Positions 12,801 to 22,261 of a stretch of DNA of 64,000 bases are shown here, one piece after another. The notes under the pieces were generated by a model, which was given only the letters and a program-made list of their open reading frames with translations, made no database searches and was not told where the DNA came from. Both the position numbers and the translations under genes were made by a program. Each line of letters starts with the position of its first letter. Within the stretch, counting starts at the first letter, position 1. This DNA comes from Papilionanthe hookeriana x Papilionanthe teres (lineage: Eukaryota; Streptophyta; Magnoliopsida; Asparagales; Orchidaceae), in the NCBI GenBank assembly GCA_022702705.1, contig CM040423.1, positions 113,827,738-113,891,737 on the forward strand, given 5' to 3'.

Positions 12801-14175
12801 TAAAAAATGATTTAAGCCTTTAAAAATTGATATTTTAATTTTAAAGCTTAGAAAAATTATGGAGATGGTTCCTAACTGATTAGGAGACCAAAACTAATAA
12901 TTTGGTGATTTTTAATATTTTTGTGATTTTTATTATTATTTAATTATTTAAATATTAAAATGTGATTTAAAATGAAAATTTTATGAAAATCTCAATTTTA
13001 TTTTTAAAAAAACCCTCTAATCACTGAGAACTCCCAAAACCATTCTTATAAAATTTTGACATGTATTTTAAATTTTAAAATTCATTTAAGTGCGAAAAAA
13101 GCCATTGAACATAAAAAAATTATTTAACCTATTAGATTAATTTCAAATGACTTCCAAAATTTTAGGGGAGTTCCTCTATCCCTGAAGCACAGTAGAGAGC
13201 AAATTTAGTGTTATTTTTATTTTTATTTTTATTTTGTCCTAATTAATTAAAATTTTTGTTAGGTCAAGTGGACAATTAGGCTTATTTTTCTCATTTTAAA
13301 TCATGATAATTTTTTTCTAGGGCTCTCGGACTATAAAGAACCTACCATAATTTTTTGGGATTTTTCTAAGTAATATCCTAATTATCACATTTAATTTATC
13401 AAATAATAGACATAAACTCAAAAAAATAATTCTCTGCCTAGGGATCTTCTCTAACTTTGGAAAAATCAGGGAAGATCCCTCATGACAGAGGGAAGAGCAT
13501 ACAAAAATTTCAAGCTATGGTGAAACTCCTATATGCATGGAGAATTGAAAGACTAAAAATAATAATTAAATTATTATAAATAAAATATGCATAAAAATAT
13601 TTCAAACCATTTCCACATTGTTCTCCTCTGTTCACTGAGCAAGAGGGTATTTTTCTTTTATTTTTATGATTTTTCTAGGCCAAGATATGAATTTTCTAAG
13701 TTCAGGTGATTTAAATAAATAAGAAAAATTGGATTTTCCTACTTAAGTGACTCGGCGCCACCTCAACCTACAACAGATTGAAGCCCCACGCGGTGCGCCT
13801 TGTTCGACCCTACCAGCTGACTAGGATGCCACGCGGCTCGAGGTCCTGTTCCATCTTCTCGTCCAACGTAATCTGGAACAACCAAAGAAAACACGTACGA
13901 TCCAACGGCTGCTCGTCTTCGTCCCCAGCTGGTGTGATCCCATGACTGTCCGCAATAAAACCCTAATTTCTCAGCCTAGACTCAACCAAATCACTTCGGG
14001 TTTGATCCTATAGACTCATCTAAGCATTTTGAACATATCCATATGGTTAAACATGATTTAAATTAACCCTAATTACATGGAGTATTTAGAGAATCTCAGG
14101 AAGAAGGAGAGTTGAATACCTTGGCTTTGAGAAGTGAAGCTTCAATCAGAGATGCTCTACCGCTTCGTTGGAGTC
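9866..14175 (-). repeat. D 3' LTR, distal part (R/U5 side)
   Basis: This is the reverse complement of E's 5' LTR from about 48.8 to 53.5 kb. Matching landmarks include 'tatgaaatcaaac.gatctc' (9990-10010), a near-palindrome around CTTATAAG...CCCTTATAG (10221-10242), 'cccacggttccatc' (10960), 'gttagcaacatgtgggtta' (11080), 'ctgttcactgagcaagaggg' (13630) and 'gagaatctc.ggaag' (14090). No gene. The block stops at 14175 where element B is inserted. Identity to E is well below that between E's LTR and the inverted fragment at 62361-64000, so D is older. Confidence 0.8.
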
Positions 14176-15917
14176 TGATACACTTAAAATATATAGTATT
14201 TTTATGCACATTTTATACCTATTTTTAATGACATTACACTTTAATGGAAGGTATTTTATATTTTTCTTGCAGTTATGATGAAAATGGATGGTCATGATGG
14301 AAGGAGCAAAATTAGATCAAATTTGGAGCAAAAAAAAATTAAAAATGAAAATTTGGGCACTGACAGCTAAGCGCCGCTGGGTCGGTGCTTAGTCGCCACA
14401 GTTAAAAATTGAAATCTAAAGTAATTTGGTGACAATTTCGAAGGGGGTGGGATGCAACTCTTGGTGGTAACTTCCATAACTTCCTTTGGCGGCAAGTTTG
14501 AATGAAGGGGTGCATTCTTTTGTCGATACATTGAATCTGGACACATTTGAAGAGACACCAAGACGCCTTTTAGTTTAATTTTTAAAGAGAGTCTTAGGAA
14601 TGACTAAGTGCTCTTCCAGTTGCATTTTAAAGAGAGTTTTTGTAGTATTTTACTTTTATTTTGTGAGAGTTTTTATTAAGATTAGGAGTAGAGAGTACAA
14701 GGAGAAAAGGATCGGAGTGAAGTCTTCTTCTTCCCACTTCTTTTCTTTCTTTTAGCTTGGTTTCTATTGTAGTTTGAAGTTTATTCTGAGTCATCGAAGT
14801 TGGGAGATCTGCTCTGAGGAGTAGTTTAGTGAAGAGTTAGAGTTTCAGAGGAACTTCCCGAGTCTTGTGGAAAGAGTTTTCAGATAAGTGTTTACTTTTG
14901 TTCTTACATTTAGTTTCTTAATTAATACTTGCTTTTATTTGTTGTTTTTCTTATGGTTTTTAATTTCAAATCAATGTATTTTTGTATTTTCTCAATGCAT
15001 TCTGAGTAGTTTACTTTATCTTTTTCTTTCTTAAATGGAGAAGTAATTAGTTTATGGAGAATTGTTGTGGAAAGTATAAGTGTTTAAAGTTGGAAGAAGA
15101 TGTGAAGATTGATTCTGAAAACTTTGTTTACTTCTTAATTTGGCATGTTAAGTTGTAGAAATTCTTGAGATTATGTAAGATCCAATGCGGTATTGTCTCA
15201 TAAAAGTTAGTAAGAATCATATGCAATTATATGAGTGAGAAATGCAGTCCATATAATTGAATGTAATATTAGAAGATATTTTTATGGAAGGGAGTAAAAT
15301 TAGAGGATTTTAGAGTGACACGCTAAAACCCCATAATTTGTTTTGCAGTTTTGAGTTTTGTTATGAGAAGTTAGCCCCCAGTTGGTGGGAACCGAGGGAA
15401 CTCTAGAGTGAGAGACTGATATCTTTCCTGGCTAACCATGTTCAAAATGATAAAAATTTCAAATTAACCTATGTTCTTTATAGAACCAAGTAAGGGTAAA
15501 GAACACATTTGCTTCTCTCTATCATAACAAATTTAAATACTTCCACAAAAATACTACTTCATAAAAGGAAAGAAAAAGATATTCTAGTTAATAGTGTTTT
15601 ACATACAGTGTTATTAGTTATTATGATTTTAATTTCTTGCTTAATATTTTATTAAGAAAATTTCAAAAGACAAATCAACTTTCAAAAATTTTCAAAATCA
15701 AGACATACTTTCAAAAGCCATTAAAAAAAAAGTAAAAAGATAATTTTCTGATTCCTTTAAATATTTTCAAATTTTCCCTGTGGGTTTAATATCTCGGGGT
15801 TGAATTAGAAAGTCTTATATTACTTGATAAACAATTCGTATACTTGCATAGTATCCCATATTATAAAGCCATAATTTTCATATCTAAATCATCAGCACAT
15901 ATATTTAACGGGGATTA
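14176..15917 (+). repeat. 5' LTR of element B
   Basis: It starts TGATACAC and ends shortly before the primer site, with GATTA in place of the usual GATCA (C to T at the last C). Length is 1742 bp. Internal blocks are shared with C's and A's LTRs: 'gattttagagtgacacgctaaaa' near 15310, 'actctagagtgagagactgat' near 15402, 'cctgtgggtttaatatctcgggg' near 15780. At 14368-14394 there is an inverted pair CTAAGC...GCTTAG around a GC-rich core, in the position where C's LTR carries its GC-rich palindromes. Confidence 0.8.
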
Positions 15918-15923
15918 AGTTTT

Positions 15924-15941
15924 TTGCGCCGTTGCCGGGGA
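15924..15941 (+). other. Primer-binding site, tRNA-Asp type
   Basis: TTGCGCCGTTGCCGGGGA matches the complement of the 3' end of plant tRNA-Asp (TGGCGCCGTTGCCGGGGA) at 17 of 18 positions. It sits six bases after the LTR end. tRNA-Asp priming is typical of Athila-type elements. Confidence 0.85.
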
Positions 15942-16041
15942 AAATAATTAAATTGCATTTTAAAGAGAATTAAGAAATTTTAAATTTTTACTCTTCTTTA
16001 TTTTTGTTAGTGTGTTGTGTTTTGTTTTGTTTTATTGTTGT

Positions 16042-17796
16042 ATGCGTAGTTCAGGTTCTGAGGGACTTGTGTCTTACGATTCTGAATTAGAAAGAACTAT
16101 CAAAAAAATTAAAATAATAAAAAATACAAAAAAAGATAAAAACATTTAAGAAATGGAAAATCATTAAAATTAAAATGTAGGCATCCATCAAGAATTAAGA
16201 CCTTAAGAGATTATGTTAACCCTACAGTAGATGAACTTCATGGTAGTTTTCAAAACCCTGCTGTAGCTACTAATTCTTTTGAGCTTAAACCTACTATTAT
16301 CCAAATGGTGTCTAATAATCAATTTGGGGGAGCAACAACTGAAGATCCTAATTTCAACTTGCTAATTTTATAGAGTTGTGTGTACTTTTAAATATGATGT
16401 TGTTTTGGATGATGCTATTAGAGTTAGACTTTTTCCTTTCTCACTAAGGGATAAAGCTAAAATATGATTACATTCTTTACCACCTGGATCAATAAGAACT
16501 TGGGGTGAACTGTCACAAAAATTCATTGCTAAATATTTTCCCCCATCTAAGACTTCTAAGTTAAAGTTGAGAAATGATATAACATATTTTTGTCAGTTTG
16601 AAGGGGAATCAATATATGAAGCATGGGAAAGATTTAAAGATCTCCTAAGGAAATGCCCACATTATGCGATACCAGATTGGTTAATAATTCAAACCTTTTA
16701 TAATGGATTAGTTGGATCTCTTAGATCAATAATCGATGATGCTACTGGTGGATCATTAATGTCTAAACCATTTTCAGATGCTTATGCTTTAATTGAAGAA
16801 ATGGCTACTAATAATTTTCAATAGCCTTCTGAAAGGTTAAATCCTAAAAAGGTAGCCAGTGTTTATGAAAATGATGATTTTACAATGTTAGCAAATCAAG
16901 TTGCTGTTGTATCAAGGAAGATAGACCAATTTGGGATTAATTTTTCTCAGCCAAATCTCATGATTTAAGAAAATTCTTTAGGACAAATGGTTGATTCTTA
17001 TTCTTCACCAGAAACTGTGAATGCTATAATCAAACCTAACAACCCATATTCCAATTATTATAACCTAGGTTGGAAGAATCAACCAAAATTTAACTGGAAT
17101 AACAATAATCAGGGTGGTGTTAATCAACAATGGGGGAGCACCCAAGTGAACCCATTGGGGAATTGGAACAACCAATGTAATAATAATAATAGATTAACTT
17201 ATCCTTCATGTTATAATAATGCTTTACAAAATAAGGAGAAGAAGTTGTCTATGGAAGAATTAGTATCACATATGGGAAATCACTTACAAATTCAAGGAGA
17301 AACCATCATAAATATTGAAAATCGATTGGGACAAATTACAAAAGCCTTAAGTAATAGATCCCAAGGAATGCTTCCAAGTAAAACTGAAGTAAATCCAAAA
17401 GAAAAGAATAAAGAACAAGTAAAAGCAGTTTAACTGAGAAGTGGAAAAGAATTGGAAGGTAGAGTTCAAAAAGAAACTGAAGTAGAGAAAGAAGAGTTTG
17501 AAAGACCTAAAGAGGATGCTCCAAAAGGTTTTGAAAGACCTATTTCTCCACCTAAGGTTGATTTAGAAAAACCACCACCTCCATTTCCTCAGAGTCTTCA
17601 TCAACAAAAGTTGAATAGGCAATTTTCAAATTTCTTGGAGATATTAAAGAAGGTTACCATTAATATTCCATTTGCTGAAGCCCTAGAACAAATGCCAAGC
17701 TATGCGAAATTTATGAAGAATATTCTTAATAAAAAGAGGAAGTTTGAAGAAAATGAGACTGTTGCACTTAATGAGGAGTGCAGTGCTATAATTTAG
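16042..17796 (+). pseudogene. Element B gag
   Basis: The ATG at 16042 opens 'MRSSGSEGLVSYDSELERTI', which hits a stop after about 35 codons. A second frame gives 'RDYVNPTVDELHG...' and a third returns to the start frame from about 16380. The capsid region runs to about 16824 ('WGELSQKFIAKYFPPSKTSK', 'YEAWERFKDLLRKCPHY', 'IIQTFYNGLVG') and aligns closely with C's gag. The Asn/Gln-rich C-terminal part (16987-17433) and a Pro/Glu-rich tail follow. No CCHC knuckle is visible, which fits this lineage. At least five in-frame stops and two frameshifts make it nonfunctional. Confidence 0.85.
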
Positions 17797-18408
17797 AAAA
17801 AACTTCCTGAAAATCTTAAAGATCCTAGAAGTTTCACAATTCCATGAGCAATCGGAGAAAGATTTTGTGGAAAAGCTTTATGTGATTTGGGTGCAAGCAT
17901 TAACCTTATGCCTCTATCAATATTCAAAAGACTGGGACTAGGAGAAATAACCCCAACTATTGTAACTCTGCAATTAGCAAATCGTTCGATCACATATCCT
18001 AAAAGAGTTATAGAAGATATTTTGGTAAAAGCAGATCAATTTATTTTTCATGTGGATTTCACTGTGTTAGATATGGTGGAAGATAAAGAGATACCCATAA
18101 TTTTGGGGAGACCTTTCCTAGCTACAGGCAGAGCCATGATAAATGTGCAAAAAGGGGAATTAACGATGAGGGTTAATGATCAGACTGTTACATTTAATAT
18201 TTCAAAATTGATAAAATATACTGCTAGAGGTAAAGAAGATGAGTGTTATAGAATGGATGTTATTAAATATTTAAGTGAATGTCATTTCAAATGAACTTAT
18301 GAAGAGAAAGCTGAAAGAGAAGAATGAGAATATAAGAAAGAAGAGGAGTTACTTGATTCTGAAGATTTTCAAGAGGAAGATTTAAAGTATGTTCATGAAA
18401 GTTTTGAA
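17797..18408 (+). pseudogene. Element B aspartic protease
   Basis: After two stops the gag frame continues into a retropepsin domain at 17887-18294. The active-site block is 'LCDLGASINLMPLS' and the C-terminal hydrophobic-Gly block is 'IPIILGRPFLATGRAMI'. It would cleave the gag-pol polyprotein. This domain is wholly missing from element C, which makes B useful for judging that deletion. Stops lie on both sides, including one after 'YLSECHFK'. Confidence 0.85.
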
Positions 18409-18984
18409 TTGTTGGATATGACTAAAAAAGATGAATCTTATGGTCCATCAATTGAAAACCCTCCTGAACTTGAGCTAAAATTGCTTCCTGATCATTTGAA
18501 GTATGTTTTTCTAGGTGAAACCTCAGCCTTGTCTGTTATAATTTCCTCTCAATTAACCAAAAAAGAAGAAGAGAGTTTGCTTGAAATTTTGAAGAAGCAT
18601 AAGAAAGCCTATGGATGGACAATTGCTGATATTAAAGGAATCTGTCCTTCAATTTGTATGCACAGAATTGTTATGGAAGATAATTGCAAATCGCGGGCTG
18701 ATCTCCAAAGGAGATTAAATCCTATCATGAAAGATGTTTTTAAGAAAGAAATTTTAAAATGGTTGGATGCTGGATTTATCTACCTTATTTCAGATAGTGC
18801 ATGGGTTAGTTCTATTCACTGTGTTCCTAAGAAAGGAGGAGTAACTGTGATTGTTAATGAAAAGAATGAAATGATACCAACAAGACAAGTTACAGGGTGG
18901 CGAATATGTATTGATTATAGAAAATTAAACCTTGCTACATGGAAAGACCATTTTCCACTCCCTTTTCTAGATCAAATGTTGGAT
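18409..18984 (+). pseudogene. Element B reverse transcriptase, N-terminal part only
   Basis: The frame continues in register from protease into RT. The linker 'HKKAYGWTIADIKGICPS' leads into 'SAWVSSIHCVPKKGG', 'WRICIDYRKLN' and 'HFPLPFLDQMLD'. These are the fingers and start of the palm. The catalytic (F/Y)xDD block, thumb, RNase H and integrase are absent. The last codons (to about 19020) are read from D's LTR and are not RT. The truncation leaves it enzymatically dead. Confidence 0.9.
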
Positions 18985-20257
18985 TTTGGGATTTGGGCCC
19001 AGTTGGGTTCGTGGTGGGTTTAGGCCAAAATTGGGGATTTTAGGTTTGGGTTAGGTTTGGGTGGAGTTTAGGTTTAAATTTGGGGAAAATCAAGTTAGTG
19101 TTTTGTTTGTGGGGATGTTAGTGAAGTTTTAGAGAAGGTTTGGGGCTAGTTGGGGTTGAGTTAGGTAGTTTGGGTTAAGTTTAGGTTATGGGCCAAAATT
19201 GGGTTTTAAGCTTCAAATTAAAATTGGATCCAAATATCAATCAAATTGGATTTGGATTTGGTTTAAATTGATATTGGGGATATTTAATTGAAGTTTAAGA
19301 CTGAATTGGATCAAAATTAGGATCAATTGGGTTGATTTGGTTTGACATTGGGTCCACTTAGGTTAAAAATAGGCCAAATTCGGGGTTTTGTCAAAAGTGG
19401 GCTAAATTGAAAAAATTGACTTATAGTGTAGTTGAAAAAAATGAAATTAGGAATATTTGGTATTTTTTGAAATTTTTTGGGAATTTTCTAAATTTTTGGA
19501 TTTTTTTGGTTAAAAATGGCATTTTGGGTATTTGGAGGGTATGGGGGGGTGCTTTTGGAAATTTTGGTATATTTGGCTAAGGATGATCAATTTGAATGGT
19601 GGGAAATGTTTAGGATTGATTTTGAGGATATTTGGGTAATTTAGGTGATTTTGCAAATTTTGGGTAGTTTTAAGGGCATTTGGTAGTTTGGTGGGTATAT
19701 GGTCCCAGAGGTCAAAAATTGAAATTTTGGAAAAATAAAGATTGATCAAGTTTGAGTAGAATGGAATCACTTTGGTTGAGCCATGAAGCCATATCAATCC
19801 CATAAGAGCCATTAGAGGACTCATTTGAGGCATTCACTATGTTGTTCCTAACCCTCTTAGCCAAGGGCCTAGGGGTTAAGGTCCATCCATATGAATTACC
19901 TACATGAGTCATGAAGTCAAGCTAGGTATGAATGGTTTTAGGATTTGGAATGTGTGTGAAAGTGTAATGTGTGCAGGTCAATCCTCACCAGACCAGGCCA
20001 CCCAGGGTAGTCCTAAGGCCAAAGAGACCTATAGGGAACTCATCCTTTAAACATCCACATTTGATCTTAACCCTCCAAGTGACTCAGGGGTTTACAATCA
20101 AACTTATGGGGTTTATAGGGAGTTAGGAGGTGTTTGAATCTCTAAGTGGTGGGTTCTATTTCTAGTTCTCTAAGATAGTCAAAGGTAAAGCCTAAGGTTA
20201 GATCCTAAGTACTAAGGAGAGAGAAGAGAAAAGTCCTCATAAAAAATGAGGTCAACA
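18985..20257 (-). repeat. D 3' LTR, proximal part (U3 start)
   Basis: This is the reverse complement of E's LTR at 46055-47350: 'cattcactatgttgttcctaaccctctt' near 19832 and the 'cctaaggccaaagag' block near 20009 match 46450 and 46280. On the minus strand the LTR begins TGTTGACCTCATTTTT, identical to E's LTR start. On the plus strand the stretch 18985-19720 is rich in TTTGGG runs and almost free of C. No gene. About 1.4 kb of U3 including the promoter, present in E at 47.35-48.75 kb, is missing between this part and 9866-14175. Confidence 0.8.
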
Positions 20258-20639
20258 AATGGACCCTCAATAGGTGTGGTGTTCTAACCAAGAACACCGC
20301 GCGTATTGTCGTTGTCCTAAGAGATCAACAAAACCAACACAGACGTCTAAGTGACACACTTAGAACAGAGTAGAAACAAATTTCCGCTGGGGAGTATCAA
20401 GTATATCTCCAAGACTGGAGATCCTTGAACTCTTTCTGGGGAAATGAAAATAAGGTGAATTCCAGATCATAAGATCTGGGGAAATTTGATTTAGATTTCA
20501 TTTCATTTTCTATTCCAAATTTTTTAATCTGTGAGTTTAGATTTCGATTGGTTCTGAGTTTCAATTTCGATTGAGGTTTAATTTAAAATCAATTCAAGGA
20601 AATCTAGATTTGAAATGAGAATTGGAACCTAGTTTCCAA

Positions 20640-21535
20640 CCTCAGGATTGCGAAGAGAACTGGAATTTAGGTACCAGCCTCGGAGTGAGAATCAGAGTTT
20701 AAGTATCGATTAAAAAGGATGAGAATCAGAATTTAGGTACTGATCTCAAAATAAGATCTGGAATTTGGTACCAGTCTCGGAAGGAGAGAGTTGAAATTTG
20801 GTATCAATCTCGAGAAGAGAGTCGGAATTTGGTACCAACCTCGAAAGGAGAGAACTGGAATTTGGTACCAGTCTCGAAGGTTTAAAGAGTTAAAATTTGG
20901 TATCAACCCCGAAAGAGAGTCGGAATTTGGTACCGACCTCAAAAGGAGAGAACTGGAATTTAGTACCAGTCTCGAAGGTTTAAAGAGAACTGGAATCTGG
21001 TTCCAGTCTCAAAGGTTTAAAGAGAACTGGAATCTGGTTCCAGTCTCGAAGGTTTAAAGAGAACTGGAATTTGGTTCCAGTCTCGAAGGTTTAAAGAGAA
21101 CTGGAATCTGGTTCCAGTCTCGAAGGTTTAAAGAGAACTGGAATCTGGTTCCAGTCTCGAAGGTTTAAAGAGAACTGGAATCTGGTTCCAATCTCGAAGG
21201 TTTAAAGAGAACTGGAATCTCGAAGGTTTAAAGAGAACTAGAATCTGGTTCCAGTCTCGAAGGTTTAAAGAGAACTGGAATCTGGTTCCAGTCTCGAAGG
21301 TTTAAAGAGAACTGGAATCTGGTTCTAGTCTCAAAGGTTTAAAGAGAACTAGAATCTGGTTCCAGTCTCGAAGGTTTAAAGAGAACTGGAATCTGGTTCC
21401 AGTCTCGAAGGTTTAAAGAGAACTGGAATCTGGTTCCAGTCTCGAAGGTTTAAAGAGAACTGGAATTTGGTGCCAGTCTCGAACGTTTAAAGAGAACTTG
21501 AATTTGGTTCCAGTCTCGAAGGTTTAAAGGGTTCA
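20640..21535 (-). repeat. Tandem array of about 37-bp hairpin units
   Basis: The homogeneous core (about 20980-21535) has some 14-15 units of roughly 37 bp with the plus-strand pattern ggtttaaagagaa / ctggaatctggttccag / tctcgaa. Inside each unit CTGGAA-TCTGG-TTCCAG forms a perfect 6-bp stem with a 5-nt loop. Upstream (20640-20980) are diverged units with ggaatttggtaccag-type cores. One unit near 21205 lacks the second arm. The array lies in D's 3' noncoding region, so it would be in the element's RNA as a row of hairpins. Confidence 0.9.
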
Positions 21536-21578
21536 AATTTGCTGTGGAGATTTTAGTTTAGTAGAAGATTTGGAATGA

Positions 21579-21599
21579 GACGTGAAAGTGTTTCACGTC
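21579..21599. repeat. Perfect 9-bp inverted repeat with ACGT core
   Basis: GACGTGAAA, a GTG loop, then TTTCACGTC. Each arm holds an ACGT core, the centre of plant bZIP sites. It lies directly after the hairpin array in D's noncoding tail. A perfect stem within a decayed element could be chance. Confidence 0.6.
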
Positions 21600-22261
21600 C
21601 CACGAGGATCGATCAAAGTCTGATTATTTGGCGAAGGATATGAATCCATGCCATCAAAACCAAATCGAAAATTTTCATGGTTCAATGTCAGTAGATTCAG
21701 TCAACCTTCTCAAAAAAGGGAAGGAAATATGGAGAGTCAAAAAAGAGATTTGAGAATAGCCGAAGGCTAGGGATTTCAGATTCAGGAATTTGTCTTAGTC
21801 GCTTGTTGTGATTTGATTTTAGCTTGATTTTCAATTTAGGGTTCACATTTATTTGGGATTCATTTTGACATTCAGATTTTTAAAAGAGTTCTCATTTATT
21901 TTTATTTTCCCTTTGTTCTTCGTTCGAAGTTCAATTAACTTAATGACGTTTCCCAGTCAATTTTCACAAAAAGAGGTGAAGGCAAAACATGACATGGTCG
22001 TTTTCATTCCAATCTCGTCGAAAATACATCATACATCTTGCTTCAAAACATGATGATATTTTCCTTAAGGATTCAATATCTCATACAATCCATATAAATC
22101 CAACACGGATTGCATAAGATTCTTCAAGTTTCTTTTAAAAGCAGCTGTCAAAATCCATGTCTGAATAGTGAGATACATGGATAATAACATCACCTTCCAA
22201 GTCATCCTTGGCAGGAATGCCATATGGATGTGCATTGGAGGTGTGATATTTCCCATGTAAA

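Larger units (their letters stand above)
14176..18984 (+). mobile_element. Element B: truncated Athila-type Ty3/gypsy retrotransposon
   Basis: Plus-strand element inserted in D's 3' LTR: 5' LTR, primer site, gag, protease and the first part of RT. It is the same lineage as C, with long stretches of similar protein. RT stops after 'FPLPFLDQMLD', before the catalytic Asp-Asp. There the sequence passes into D's LTR at a point about 1.4 kb further along the LTR than the insertion site. So the rest of B (RT to 3' LTR) and about 1.4 kb of D's LTR were lost in one deletion. The gagtc at 14171-14175 would be the left target copy; the right copy is gone. Confidence 0.85.
20258..22261 (-). other. D 3' noncoding region between AlkB ORF and 3' LTR
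   Basis: It holds a tandem hairpin array (separate entry) and a short perfect inverted repeat at 21579-21599. A clear polypurine tract is not visible next to the LTR start; on the minus strand the last bases read ttgagggtccatt. Just after the AlkB stop, one minus-strand frame (about 22260 down to 21960) reads through some 90 codons with only a few stops ('HPYGIPAKDDLEGDV', 'DIESLRKISSC'). This may be a further exon or relic, but I cannot identify it. Confidence 0.6.

Noticed and set aside
19000..19210. TTTGGG/TTTAGG runs resembling telomere repeat
   Set aside because: Not an array of the plant telomere unit TTTAGGG. They are scattered words in a skewed LTR tract present in both D and E.
20370..20390. 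PBS-like word 'tttccgctggggagtatc'
   Set aside because: It resembles the end of the tRNA-Arg site but lacks TGGCGACT and is not next to an LTR end in the right orientation. Probably chance or a relic.
20791..21057. ORF with repeated 'RTGIW' units
   Set aside because: It is a translation of the tandem hairpin array in the noncoding tail of D.
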